Assembly: GCA_902790215.1 (NCBI GenBank)
Contig: CADAQX010000025.1
Location: forward strand, 1-34,684
From: an uncultured Bacteroidota bacterium
Lineage (GTDB): Bacteria > Bacteroidota > Bacteroidia > Bacteroidales > P3
Direction: 5' to 3'
DNA length: 34,684 nucleotides
The translations under genes and the position numbers were made by a program. Numbering within the stretch: position 1 is the stretch's first letter; the number at the start of each line of letters is the position of its first letter. This document shows positions 1 to 7,867 of this stretch, one piece after another. The notes beneath the pieces were generated by a model. That model did not search any database and was not told the origin of the DNA. It worked only from the letters and a program-made list of their open reading frames with translations.

Positions 1-35
1 GTCATCATCATAATAATAGCAACAATTCTTTTCAT
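1..35 (-). CDS. start of a secreted protein, truncated by the window edge
   Basis: Reading leftwards from the ATG at 35 gives MKRIVAIIMMM, a basic residue pair followed by a hydrophobic run, as at the start of a signal peptide. The gene continues beyond base 1, so nothing can be said about its function. It follows the small secreted-protein gene ending at 109 on the same strand after a 73-base gap. The call rests only on this start pattern and the shared orientation. Confidence 0.4.
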   Translation of the reverse strand, partial: MKRIVAIIMMM

Positions 36-108
36 TTCATTAAGTGTTATTTAATTGTCATCCCGGACTACGGGTTTCTTAAACATTAAGACGGAACTAT
101 CAGACTTG

Positions 109-504
109 CTACATACTGTAATCTTCAATCCTTTTCAAGAACCACTTGCTGTCAACCAGACCGAAACGGTACTCTACCAAAACCCCGTTATCTTTCCCTT
201 GCACTATCATAACCGTCGCACCATCCGTGACACTCGGCCCAACCTTCACTATATAATCAGAAAAAGACACACACTCTCCCCAATCTTTTTCGTCAACGAC
301 AACCACCCTGACGGTGTCCTCTTCGTGCAGCAATGCCTCCACAGAGAACAGCACCCTTGACCGCTGAAACTCGCAATCGCTCACAAACCGCACCACAAAC
401 TCCTTGAAATCCTCAGCCTTCTCCTGCCCGCGTGCAACGCCCGCCGGCAACACCATCACCGCAAAAAGCAGCAAAACCTTGATAATCTTTTCCAAATCAT
501 TCAT
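109..504 (-). CDS. small secreted protein, DUF4348-like
   Basis: A 131-residue protein with a hydrophobic N-terminal segment (about residues 8-25, ending near ARGQ) that looks like a cleavable signal peptide, so it probably acts in the periplasm. The mature part begins with a pattern of the type F-x-x-F-x-x-x-F-x-x-D-x-x-F-Q-x-S-R-V (about residues 33-52). From memory this resembles DUF4348 proteins of Bacteroides, whose function is unknown. It starts 13 bases after the stop of the outer-membrane receptor gene and is probably its operon partner. The family assignment is tentative; the coding call is supported by the signal peptide and spacing. Confidence 0.7.
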   Translation of the reverse strand: MNDLEKIIKVLLLFAVMVLPAGVARGQEKAEDFKEFVVRFVSDCEFQRSRVLFSVEALLHEEDTVRVVVVDEKDWGECVSFSDYIVKVGPSVTDGATVMIVQGKDNGVLVEYRFGLVDSKWFLKRIEDYSM

Positions 505-517
505 ATTGATAAATAAT

Positions 518-3124
518 CTACATATAACTATTAACGGTTGTAATAGGCTTGGCTGGACTATGAGCGAAGCTTGTCCTTACCAAGCCCAATTGACTGAGCT
601 GGCCGGAGGTGTTGGCGGTGCGCTCCAGTTCGTCGAGGGTGCCGACATTGCGGTGTTTGAGGGGGCGCTGGGCGGTGCCGAAGTTCCACTGCAGGCCGAA
701 ACTGACTTTCTGATACAGGAAGGTCTGTTCAGTTGTCGAGACAATTCCGTCGGCATACAGCACATCGAAGTTGCTGTTCATGGTGCGCAGCAAGTCTCTG
801 ACTTGCAGGGAGAGAATCAGGCGACCCTCCAGGGCGGTCTTTTTCACGCCCAGGTTGACCAACTCGTTGGAGCCGGTTTTGAGGTATCCCACCACGATAG
901 GGCTGGAGTAGTATCCATCCAGCTGCACCTTCCAGTCTTTGGGCAGGTTGAAGGTGAGACAGGCATAGGCCTGGCCGAGGAAAGAATGCTTGTCGTAAAC
1001 TGTTGGCGCGCCCTCCTGCCCAATGACGCGGCTGGTGGAGTTAAGCTCCAGACTACGGTAGTCGTAGGCGTTAGCGTTGAGGGTAAAGGAGATGTATTTG
1101 CCTATAGGCATCTCCGTCAGTGCCACACCGCCGCCAAGGAGCGTGGTGGAGCCGAAATTGTCGTGGTGCATCACCTGGTCGCCTGTGACGGGGTCGAGGA
1201 TGGGGATGACGGTAAGCTGGTCTTTGGTGCGGATGAAGTTACCCATCAAGGTGAAATAGCGGCCGAAGCCAGCAGTGAGCGACACATTGTCGCTGTAGCT
1301 GGGTTTGAGGTCGGGGTTGCCCATGTTCGAGGTATAGGCATCGACATAGTTTTTGAAGGGGTTGAGCTGATAGTAGTTGGGGCGTGTAATGCGGCGGGTG
1401 TAGCTGAGGCCAAAACGTTTCATCATGTCGGGGGTGTTGTAGCCCGCATAGAGTGTGGGGAAAAGGTCGAAATAGTCCTGTGCGACGGTGTGGGTGGAGT
1501 TATAGGCGTAGGTGTATTCGCCGCGCAGACCTGCCTTGACGGTCCAGCACTGGTTGAACTGGCGGGCAAGGGTGGCATAGAGGGCACCGACGTGTTCGGA
1601 ATAGTCGAAGGGGTTGTCAACAGAGCTGCCGTAAATTGTGTCATTGCCCCGATACTGACGACCTACAATCTGGTTGAGCATATTGTCGGTATGCGACAGT
1701 GCCCACTTGGCACCCGCCTCCATCATAAAGCCGCCCAGCACCATGCTCTGGTAGTCGAGTTTGGCACTGTAGATGTCGATGATGTTGTCGTTGTGGAGGG
1801 TGAGATACTGAGCCGAGTCGAAGGTCTGGCCAACCCACACCATCGGCGAGAGGATGGGCAGATAATAGTTGTTCTGAATATTGTCGGCGGAGGTGACGTT
1901 GTGGAAATAGTCGAGGTTGGCGGTCAGTTCAGCCGCACGCGCCGCGTCGAAGACATGCGTGAAATTGAGGTTGGCTATATACTGGTTGGCGGTGTATTCG
2001 GTGATAGGCTGCGAGAGGATTTGCTGCGTGGGCTGTCCATTGACCAGTTGGTAGGCGAAACTGGAGTCATCCCACTGACGCACGTAGCCAAATGGCATGG
2101 TGAAGATGACACCGAGGGTGTTGCTGCTGTCGATGAACCAGTCGTTGCCGAGTTTCAAGCTAAAATTGCGGGAATTGATATTGCACAGCGATCCGCTGTA
2201 CTGCTTGAGCTGAACGCCGTTGAGAGCAGCATCGGTGGTGATTGTGAGGTCAACACCCTGTTTGGACTCCTGTTCAGAGAGTTGGAGGAATGTATTGGTC
2301 TTCTCTGTACGAAGACTGATATTGGCACTCAAGTTATGGTCGAGGAAGAACTGTGTACGCTCACCCCTGCCCTCCATGTTGCGGCTGAAAGCCATGCCGC
2401 CCAAGTTGGCGGAGACCGAACCGTTAAGCCCCTGCGCAAAGTGGTGCTTGGTGCGGATATTGATGATGCCGCCCTGTCCCTCGGCGTCGTATTTTGCCGA
2501 CGGGTTGGCAATGATTTCAATGCGGTCGATGTTGGTGCCGTCGGTGCCGCGCAGGAGGGTTTCGAGGCTCTTGCCGTCGAGGTATGAAGGCCGACTGTCA
2601 ATCCACACGGCGACGGGCTGCCCATTGAGCAGCACATTGCCGTCCTTGTCGATACTGACTCCGGGAGCCTTGCGCAGGAGGTCGAAACCATTGCTGCCCT
2701 GTGCAAAGGCGGTCTTGGAAACATTCATCACCAATTTGTCCATCTGCTGTTCCACAATCGGCGCCCGGTCCACCACCTGCACGGCCTGCAGCATCGTGGC
2801 ATCGGGAGCAAGGGCAATGGCGGGCAGGTCTATTTTGGCCTTGTCAGCGTTGAGCGACTGGTAATACGTTTGATAGCCGATAAATGAAACCGACAATAAA
2901 TATTGTCCCCGCACAGGGATATCGACTCGGTATTCACCGTTGTCGATTGTCACAGAGCCCGCCACGACCGTGCTGTCGGCGCTCATAACCGCCACCGTGG
3001 CGAAAGGCAACGGCTCGTTATTTGACTTGTCAACAACTGTGCCACGGAGTACGGTCTGAGCCGAAAGTGCCATGGAGATGCTCACAAACAGGAGTATGAA
3101 TACGTACTTTTTCATGGGTTTCAT
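518..3124 (-). CDS. outer-membrane beta-barrel receptor with carboxypeptidase-regulatory-like N-terminal domain (TonB receptor-like)
   Basis: An 868-residue outer-membrane protein. A signal peptide (to about residue 22, ending SAQ) is followed by a CarboxypepD_reg-like domain (about 24-110, with GTVVDKSNNEPLPFATV and GYQTYYQS), a plug-like domain (about 115-230, with the LLRKAPGVSID and IEIIANPSAKYDAEGQGGII patterns), then a long barrel rich in alternating aromatic strands. This is the arrangement of the outer-membrane beta-barrel family 3 relatives of TonB-dependent receptors. I see no SusD partner, so a glycan substrate cannot be inferred. The start at 3124 could instead be the ATG at 3115, which gives a tidier signal peptide. 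It lies 18 bases after the TIGR04076 gene and 13 before the small secreted protein, probably one transcript. The ligand is unknown. Confidence 0.92.
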   Translation of the reverse strand: MKPMKKYVFILLFVSISMALSAQTVLRGTVVDKSNNEPLPFATVAVMSADSTVVAGSVTIDNGEYRVDIPVRGQYLLSVSFIGYQTYYQSLNADKAKIDLPAIALAPDATMLQAVQVVDRAPIVEQQMDKLVMNVSKTAFAQGSNGFDLLRKAPGVSIDKDGNVLLNGQPVAVWIDSRPSYLDGKSLETLLRGTDGTNIDRIEIIANPSAKYDAEGQGGIINIRTKHHFAQGLNGSVSANLGGMAFSRNMEGRGERTQFFLDHNLSANISLRTEKTNTFLQLSEQESKQGVDLTITTDAALNGVQLKQYSGSLCNINSRNFSLKLGNDWFIDSSNTLGVIFTMPFGYVRQWDDSSFAYQLVNGQPTQQILSQPITEYTANQYIANLNFTHVFDAARAAELTANLDYFHNVTSADNIQNNYYLPILSPMVWVGQTFDSAQYLTLHNDNIIDIYSAKLDYQSMVLGGFMMEAGAKWALSHTDNMLNQIVGRQYRGNDTIYGSSVDNPFDYSEHVGALYATLARQFNQCWTVKAGLRGEYTYAYNSTHTVAQDYFDLFPTLYAGYNTPDMMKRFGLSYTRRITRPNYYQLNPFKNYVDAYTSNMGNPDLKPSYSDNVSLTAGFGRYFTLMGNFIRTKDQLTVIPILDPVTGDQVMHHDNFGSTTLLGGGVALTEMPIGKYISFTLNANAYDYRSLELNSTSRVIGQEGAPTVYDKHSFLGQAYACLTFNLPKDWKVQLDGYYSSPIVVGYLKTGSNELVNLGVKKTALEGRLILSLQVRDLLRTMNSNFDVLYADGIVSTTEQTFLYQKVSFGLQWNFGTAQRPLKHRNVGTLDELERTANTSGQLSQLGLVRTSFAHSPAKPITTVNSYM

Positions 3125-3142
3125 ATTTATTCTTGTTACTTT

Positions 3143-3448
3143 CTATTCTTCAACCGTCTCCAACAGAAAACTGACGGGACGGAAGCCGTCATTGCAGCTT
3201 ATCATGGCGCTGTGGGGATTCTTCATCCAGCCGTCATAGAAGTTGCCTCCGCCATGCGCCAGCTCTTCCACAAACTCGCGCATGGTTTTCCATGCCTCCT
3301 CGCAGAGGCCTTCGGGTTTCATTCCCCCATGGCTGACCCACGTCTGGCCTTCCAGCACATCGCATGTGTGCTCTATGGGGTTCTCATAGAGTGCCTGCAA
3401 GTCCCTGTAGTCAGCCCTTCTGATAGCCGTAATCTTCACTTTTTTCAT
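3143..3448 (-). CDS. TIGR04076 family protein
   Basis: A 101-residue cytosolic protein (no signal peptide) matching TIGR04076 over its whole length, from MKKVKITAIRR to the C-terminal block with AHGGGNFYDGWM and SCNDGFRPVSFL. Invariant-looking cysteines occur in the middle and in the C-terminal block, suggesting a metal or redox role, but the family function is not established. The promoter box at 3453-3460 lies only 4 bases upstream of the ATG, so the transcript may be leaderless. It is the first gene of a probable unit with the outer-membrane receptor and small secreted protein, and diverges from the alpha/beta hydrolase. Confidence 0.9.
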   Translation of the reverse strand: MKKVKITAIRRADYRDLQALYENPIEHTCDVLEGQTWVSHGGMKPEGLCEEAWKTMREFVEELAHGGGNFYDGWMKNPHSAMISCNDGFRPVSFLLETVEE

Positions 3449-3452
3449 AATG

Positions 3453-3460
3453 CAAAGATA
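3453..3460 (-). promoter_or_regulatory. Bacteroidota -7 promoter box for the TIGR04076 gene
   Basis: On the minus strand this reads TATCTTTG, a perfect match to TAnnTTTG. The ATG at 3448 begins after only four intervening bases, implying a start of transcription at or very near the start codon. A TTTG lies upstream but at 16 bases rather than the usual 19-21. Confidence 0.75.
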
Positions 3461-3489
3461 CGACTTTTTCTTTATTCAAAAAAAAAGTG

Positions 3490-3497
3490 TACCTTTG
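3490..3497 (+). promoter_or_regulatory. Bacteroidota -7 promoter box for the alpha/beta hydrolase gene
   Basis: TACCTTTG, matching TAnnTTTG, sits 27 bases before the ATG at 3525. It is back-to-back with the minus-strand box at 3453-3460, with only an A/T-rich spacer between them. Confidence 0.7.
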
Positions 3498-3524
3498 CAA
3501 CTTTATTTAATACCTTTTCATGAC

Positions 3525-4529
3525 ATGAAACGTATTTTGTTTTTAATACTTGTTTTATCATCTTTCACCGCTGCAAGCCAAACATTTACCGCTTACCGCA
3601 ACACGGTTGAAAACGGTTACAACTTCTGGGTCTCGACACCCAAAGACTACGACTCGCTGCAGTCGGACAAACCCATTATCCTCTTCCTGCACGGCGCAAG
3701 TCTATGCGGACACAACCTCGAAAGGGTGCGGCGCTATGGACCCCTCGACGCCTTGAAAATGGGACGCCAGATCGACGCCGTCATCATCGCCCCGCAAAAC
3801 CCCGGCGGAGCATGGAATCCTCAGAGAATAAACAACGTGGTGAACTGGGTCTTCGACCACTACGCGGGCGACACCAACCGTTTCTACGTCATCGGCATGA
3901 GCCTCGGAGGCTACGGCACCATCGACTATTCCGCCGCCTATCCCAACCGCATCGCTGCGGCAATGGCGCTCTGCGGCGGCGGCAACCCCAAGTCGTACTG
4001 CGGACTTAATGACCTTCCCCTATGGATACTGCACGGCACTGCCGACCGCGCCGTGCCTGTGTCGCAGTCCGAAAAGGTCATCAACGCCATGTCCAAGTGC
4101 GGCGACAGCCCCCGCCTGCGTTTCACCAAGCTCCCCGGCGTAAGCCACGGTGGCCTGGCACGGGCATTCTACATCACCGAGACCTACGACTGGCTGTTTC
4201 GCCACCGCCTCGACGACCCCGACCGTTCGGTAAACAAAGACTACGACATCACTGTCGATAGGCTGCACAAGGCTTACAAGGACATCGACCGCAAGGCCAA
4301 CCACCTGATTGTCCGCAACAGCCATTCGTCAAAAGAAAGCAACAACTCCGTTGCTGAGGCCGACAGCGAAAGTCCCTCCACCGGCACCGAATACCACACC
4401 ATCCGCAGCGGCGACACCCTTGGCAAGCTGGCCAAGCGCTACCACACCTCCATCAGTTCCCTCTGCAAACTGAACAACATCAACCGCAACACCACCCTCC
4501 GCATAGGCAAACGCCTCCGGATAAGGTAA
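3525..4529 (+). CDS. secreted alpha/beta hydrolase with C-terminal LysM domain
   Basis: A 334-residue protein with a signal peptide (residues 1-19, ending AASQT), an alpha/beta-hydrolase fold and a C-terminal LysM domain (about 289-334, beginning EYHTIRSGDTLGKLAKRY). A likely catalytic triad is visible: Ser126 in GMSLGGYG, Asp174 in HGTADRAVP and His208 in GVSHGG. The catalytic part resembles secreted esterases of the feruloyl-esterase/PHB-depolymerase type (phospholipase/carboxylesterase relatives). LysM usually binds N-acetylglucosamine polymers, so the enzyme may be held at peptidoglycan. The open frame extends back to 3450, but that ATG lies upstream of the promoter box at 3490, so 3525 is preferred. 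The substrate is unknown. Confidence 0.88.
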   Translation: MKRILFLILVLSSFTAASQTFTAYRNTVENGYNFWVSTPKDYDSLQSDKPIILFLHGASLCGHNLERVRRYGPLDALKMGRQIDAVIIAPQNPGGAWNPQRINNVVNWVFDHYAGDTNRFYVIGMSLGGYGTIDYSAAYPNRIAAAMALCGGGNPKSYCGLNDLPLWILHGTADRAVPVSQSEKVINAMSKCGDSPRLRFTKLPGVSHGGLARAFYITETYDWLFRHRLDDPDRSVNKDYDITVDRLHKAYKDIDRKANHLIVRNSHSSKESNNSVAEADSESPSTGTEYHTIRSGDTLGKLAKRYHTSISSLCKLNNINRNTTLRIGKRLRIR

Positions 4530-4530
4530 A

Positions 4531-4664
4531 TTGAGAGTTGAAAGTTGAAAATTGAAATATTGCTTGAATGCTTGAATGTGTAAGTGCTTGAGTGCTGACG
4601 CGGTCAAATCACTCAAACAATCAAGCAATCAGACAATCAAGCAATCATATTTCAACTTTCAATT
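4531..4664. repeat. nested palindrome between convergent genes (families A and B)
   Basis: The left arm runs TTGAGAGTTGAAAGTTGAAA-type units (4531-4560) and then TGCTTGAATG-type units. The right arm carries their complements in reverse order (CAATCAAGCAATC units, then TTTCAACTTTCAATT to 4664). The centre, at about 4594-4609, is GCTGACGCGGTCAAAT, also found in elements at 20357 and 22044. It begins two bases after the hydrolase stop and runs through the stop of the dihydrofolate reductase gene, so it fills the whole convergent gap. It may act as a bidirectional terminator. Confidence 0.8.
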
Positions 4665-5188
4665 CTATAGTACTCTGCATAGGCGTATTCCAGGCCGGTT
4701 TCGGGGTCGGTCATGCGGTCGGTCTGACTCACTTGGCGGAACGCCGAGCGGTCGATGACGGGGAAAAATACATCCGCCTCGAAATCCTTATAGACCCAGG
4801 TCACATACAGCCTGTTCACCAACGGGAGGAAGTCGCGGTAGATAGTGCCGCCGCCCATGATAAAGGTTTCCTCCTCCCCTTCCACCATGCGCAGCACCTC
4901 CGTCATGCTGTGTGCTACCTCCAGCGTGCCCGTTGCCGTCTCCGGCACTTCATAGCGGAACCCCTCGTCGTGCGTCAGCACGATGTTGCGACGCTTGGGC
5001 AGGGGCTTCTTGGGCAAGGAGTCGAACGTGCGCCGTCCCATAATGACGGTGTGGCCGCTTGTGAGGGACTTAAACCGTTTCAGGTCGTCGCTGAGATGCC
5101 ACAGCAAATCGTTGTCGCGGCCGATAGCCATATTCTGCGCCACCGCCACAATGATGGAAAGGTTGTATTTGGGTCTAATATCAATCAT
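4652..5188 (-). CDS. folA: dihydrofolate reductase
   Basis: A 178-residue cytosolic enzyme that reduces dihydrofolate to tetrahydrofolate with NADPH for thymidylate, purine and methionine synthesis. Family marks are visible: NLSIIVAVAQNMAIGRDNDL at the N-terminus, LLWHLSDDLKRFK with the catalytic acidic residue in SDDL, the NADPH-binding GHTVIMGRRTFDSLP, and FIMGGGTIYRDFLP. Length is slightly above the usual 160-170. The last residues (IES) and the stop codon lie in the intergenic palindrome at 4531-4664. It lies downstream of hydF on the same strand, separated by a 90-base gap that holds another palindrome, so co-transcription is uncertain. Confidence 0.96.
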   Translation of the reverse strand: MIDIRPKYNLSIIVAVAQNMAIGRDNDLLWHLSDDLKRFKSLTSGHTVIMGRRTFDSLPKKPLPKRRNIVLTHDEGFRYEVPETATGTLEVAHSMTEVLRMVEGEEETFIMGGGTIYRDFLPLVNRLYVTWVYKDFEADVFFPVIDRSAFRQVSQTDRMTDPETGLEYAYAEYYRIES

Positions 5189-5205
5189 AATTAATTCGTT
5201 AAGTA

Positions 5206-5286
5206 AATTGAAAAGTGAAAAGTGAAAAAGGCTGGCGCACCACTTGTCAACATTTTTTCAATTTTCAATTTTCAATTTTCAATTTC
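5206..5286. repeat. family A palindrome between hydF and dihydrofolate reductase genes
   Basis: The left arm has TTGAAAAGTGAAAAGTG-type units (about 5206-5230) and the right arm four TTTTCAATTTTCAATT-type units (about 5252-5286). The centre is GGCTGGCGCACCACTTGTCA, which shares GCTGGCGCA with the family B centre at 20357. The right arm ends at the hydF stop codon (5279-5281). Confidence 0.75.
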
Positions 5287-6478
5287 TAAAAATTCTCATT
5301 GAGCGTTCAAAGATGCCGTTCATGTAGGCGATGGCCAGGCCGTAGTTGCTGACAGGCACCCCAGCCTCGATGGCCGGAGCCAGACGCGAAGCCAGCTGTT
5401 TGGCCGTCACCACGCAGCCGCCGCACTGAATCACCAGCGCATAGCTGCCCAGGTCGTGCGGCAGAGCCGAAAGCCCCGCCACTGCCTCGCAGTGCAGCTG
5501 CTTGCCCGTATATTTGGCCAACAATTTAGGCAACTTCACCCTTCCGATATCCTCGCAGGTGACGTTGTGCGTGCAGCTCTCCAGCATCAGCACCCGGTCG
5601 CCGTCCTGCAGGCGGTCAATCGCGGGCGTGCCCTTCACATACTCAGCAAACAACCCCTTGGCACGTGCCAGCACCACACTGAACGACGTGAGAAAGACCT
5701 CGTCCGTCACAATCTTCGCCACCATACCATACACCTGGCTGTCCGTCACCACCACCCGGGGCTTTTCCTTCAGACCTGCCAGCGTGCCCTCCAGCTCCGT
5801 CTCGCGGCACACCACAGCGCGGGCGTGGTTGTCCAACACATCGCGCAGCACCTGCACCTGTGGCAGAATCATGCGTCCCTCGGGAGCCGACGAGTCGATG
5901 GGCGTAACCATCACCACCGTGTCGCCCTCGCCGATTACATCGCCCAGCAGCGAGCGGTGCACGTAAGCCGTCTCGGGCAGCGCCTCGCGGATGCGGGCAG
6001 TGAGGGGTTCGCGCAGCGCGACGTCCTTCACCGTCAGCACGAAAATCTTCGTGTCATAGTCGGCCTCAATACGCTCAAGCAAATCGGGGTCGGGCTTCAG
6101 GCGGTCGGCCTGCGAATAGATAAGCACGTATGGGATACCGCGCTTGCGGCACGTGTCCACCAGCATCACCTCCTCCGCCTCAAAGCGATTGTCCGTAAAA
6201 AGAATCAATGCAAGGTCGGCCTGAGCCAGCATTTCAAGGCTCTTGTCGATGCGCATGCGACCCACAGTGCCCTCGTCGTCGATGCCCGCGGTGTCAATCC
6301 ACACCACAGGCCCCACGCCGCCAATCTCCATCGTCTTCTTCACCGGGTCGGTGGTAGTGCCCGCCATGTCCGACACAATGGCAATCTGCTGACCCGTGAG
6401 GAAATTCACCAAGGAGCTCTTGCCGTAGTTGCGCCGGCCGAAAATACCTATATGGGGTTTCAATTCGTTTCCTTTCAT
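5279..6478 (-). CDS. hydF: [FeFe]-hydrogenase H-cluster maturation GTPase HydF
   Basis: A 399-residue GTPase that scaffolds assembly of the 2Fe subcluster and delivers it to [FeFe]-hydrogenase. The N-terminal G domain has the P-loop GRRNYGKS (residues 14-21), a TT pair in AGTTTDP and the switch motif DTAG. A dimerisation region follows, then a C-terminal cluster domain with Cys302-x-His304 (ESCTHNVTC) and Cys352-x-x-Cys355 (QCGGC). The residue before CxxC, often His in this family, is Gln here. The frame is open to an ATG at 6496; the ATG at 6478 gives the family-like start just before the G domain. Neither hydE, hydG nor a hydrogenase lies in this window. Confidence 0.95.
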   Translation of the reverse strand: MKGNELKPHIGIFGRRNYGKSSLVNFLTGQQIAIVSDMAGTTTDPVKKTMEIGGVGPVVWIDTAGIDDEGTVGRMRIDKSLEMLAQADLALILFTDNRFEAEEVMLVDTCRKRGIPYVLIYSQADRLKPDPDLLERIEADYDTKIFVLTVKDVALREPLTARIREALPETAYVHRSLLGDVIGEGDTVVMVTPIDSSAPEGRMILPQVQVLRDVLDNHARAVVCRETELEGTLAGLKEKPRVVVTDSQVYGMVAKIVTDEVFLTSFSVVLARAKGLFAEYVKGTPAIDRLQDGDRVLMLESCTHNVTCEDIGRVKLPKLLAKYTGKQLHCEAVAGLSALPHDLGSYALVIQCGGCVVTAKQLASRLAPAIEAGVPVSNYGLAIAYMNGIFERSMRIFRN

Positions 6479-6513
6479 GCCCCAATAACGCAACACAGCC
6501 CAGAATATTGTCT

Positions 6514-6600
6514 GAAAAGTTGAGAGTTGAAAGTTGAAAGTTGAAAATTATCCGGGTGCGGCAGCTAACTCTCAACTCTCAACTTTCAACTTTCAACTAA
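6514..6600. repeat. family A palindrome upstream of the sigma-factor gene
   Basis: The left arm is GTTGAGAGTTGAAAGTTGAA-type (6519-6545), the right arm AACTCTCAACTCTCAACTTT-type (6567-6598). The non-repetitive centre at 6546-6565 recurs exactly, in reverse complement, at 13954-13973. It lies between divergent hydF and the sigma-factor operon. Confidence 0.8.
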
Positions 6601-6641
6601 AAAATTTCCGTCCAGGTGTAATAAACTGCACCCTCTGCACG

Positions 6642-6649
6642 TATATTGT
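6642..6649 (+). promoter_or_regulatory. weak candidate promoter box for the sigma-factor operon
   Basis: TATATTGT approximates TAnnTTTG with one mismatch (G for T at the seventh position is shifted) and lies 31 bases before the ATG at 6681. A weak match would fit an operon read by its own sigma factor rather than the housekeeping one, but this is inference. Confidence 0.35.
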
Positions 6650-6680
6650 GCAAAAAGAACAACGGGAAAAGAAACGGCCG

Positions 6681-7154
6681 ATGAATCCGAAAGAGTACAA
6701 CACCATAGTCGACAAATACAGCGACGACCTATATCGCTTCGCCCTGCGCTACACAGGCGATAAGGACGACAGCAACGACGCCGTGCAGGACTGCTTCGTC
6801 AAGCTATGGGAACACCACGAACAGGTTCATGCCGACAAAGTCAAAGGCTACCTGATGCGGGTACTCTACCGCCTGCTGGTTGACCGCTACCGGCGACGAA
6901 AGCGCCTGGTTGGCGAGAGGCTGATTCCCGAAGAAGCCTGCAACCCGCACAACGACTACGAGCTGCACGACAGCATAGAGAAGATGCTGGCCACACTGAC
7001 CGGAGAGCAACGGATGCTGTTGCTGCTGCGCGACCTCGAAGGCTATTCCTACAAAGAAATGGCCGTCATGACCGGACTGAACGAGCAACAAGTAATGACC
7101 TACCTCTACCGAGCAAGGGTGAAAGCAAGGAAATACCTGACAGAAAACAGATAA
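6681..7154 (+). CDS. ECF-type RNA polymerase sigma factor
   Basis: A 157-residue sigma-70 family protein with only regions 2 and 4. Region 2 spans about residues 5-70 (YSDDLYRFALRYTGDKDDSNDAVQDCFVKLW, with the core-binding and -10 recognition helices); region 4 spans about 98-152 (LTGEQRMLLLLRDLEGYSYKEMAVMTGL, a helix-turn-helix). It is short for the Bacteroides ECF group. The frame is open upstream to 6534, but that start lies inside the intergenic palindrome, so the ATG at 6681 is chosen. It heads a five-gene unit in which the next gene looks like its membrane anti-sigma factor, so it probably controls the downstream envelope proteins. Confidence 0.92.
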   Translation: MNPKEYNTIVDKYSDDLYRFALRYTGDKDDSNDAVQDCFVKLWEHHEQVHADKVKGYLMRVLYRLLVDRYRRRKRLVGERLIPEEACNPHNDYELHDSIEKMLATLTGEQRMLLLLRDLEGYSYKEMAVMTGLNEQQVMTYLYRARVKARKYLTENR

Positions 7155-7179
7155 CAACACTATAACACCGAAAAGCAAT

Positions 7180-7851
7180 ATGATTACCAAGGATAATTAC
7201 GAAGCCATGCTGCTGCAATACCACGAGGGGTTGCTGGACGCCCGGCAACGGGCGGAGGTGGAGGCGTTTCTGCAACAGCATCCCGACATCGAACAGGAAT
7301 ACCGCCTATATTACAGCAATGAGCCGATTGTTACGCCGCCCGATGCCCGCTACATGCACAAAAGGTCTATAAAACAGCGGCCCGTCCGCGCTATCGCCTG
7401 GCAGCATTGGGCAGCGGCAGCCTGTATTGCAGTGCTTTTCGCCACTGCCGTCTGGCTGTGGAGTCCGTCGCAACCTGGAAGCAACACCACCCCATCGACA
7501 ATTCATGTGGCCTCCGCCGAACCAGCAACGGCCGTTGCCACCGCCGACAGCAGCACACCAGCCGTAGACCCCCGCATGCCGGAGTACTCCGCCGCGGTAA
7601 GAGAACGCCACACCGCAGTCGCATCCGTTGCCGCAGAGCCTGAGACCATACAGGCCGATGCGACACCAGTAGAACACTTTGTGGCCGCTGCATCGGAGCA
7701 AACGCCCGTATGCGAGAGCGACAAACTGGTGGTGTACGGTTGCCGCGTGGAGAACAGGCAGGATCTGGTTGCCACCCCCGACGTGCTTGGACCCTGCAAC
7801 AGTCTGGCTTGCCGCCTGATTGCCACAGGACAAAAAATAGGAATGCTTTAA
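7180..7851 (+). CDS. probable membrane-bound anti-sigma factor
   Basis: A 223-residue protein with a short cytosolic N-terminal region (NYEAMLLQYHEGLLDARQRA then FLQQHPDIEQEY), a layout seen in anti-sigma factors of Bacteroidota. One transmembrane helix follows (about 76-94, AAAACIAVLFATAVWLW). The rest is a low-complexity Ala/Thr/Pro-rich periplasmic region with four cysteines near the C-terminus (residues about 170-215) that could form disulfides. There is no zinc-binding HxxxCxxC motif and no FecR domain. It starts 25 bases after the sigma factor and 16 before the next gene. The anti-sigma role is inferred from position and topology. Confidence 0.75.
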   Translation: MITKDNYEAMLLQYHEGLLDARQRAEVEAFLQQHPDIEQEYRLYYSNEPIVTPPDARYMHKRSIKQRPVRAIAWQHWAAAACIAVLFATAVWLWSPSQPGSNTTPSTIHVASAEPATAVATADSSTPAVDPRMPEYSAAVRERHTAVASVAAEPETIQADATPVEHFVAAASEQTPVCESDKLVVYGCRVENRQDLVATPDVLGPCNSLACRLIATGQKIGML

Positions 7852-7867
7852 ACAACAAATACGCTAT

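Noticed and set aside
404-2587. 727-codon open frame on the plus strand opposite the outer-membrane receptor
   Set aside because: The receptor on the minus strand has clear domains and a signal peptide. The opposite frame has no recognisable motif and an unlikely Val/Gly/His-rich composition; it arises from rare TTA, CTA and TCA codons in the real gene.
4531-4664. CRISPR array
   Set aside because: The units are short, contiguous and arranged as inverted arms; there are no spacers of constant length and no cas genes.
5456-6523. 355-codon open frame opposite hydF
   Set aside because: It is a mirror of hydF and has no family features.
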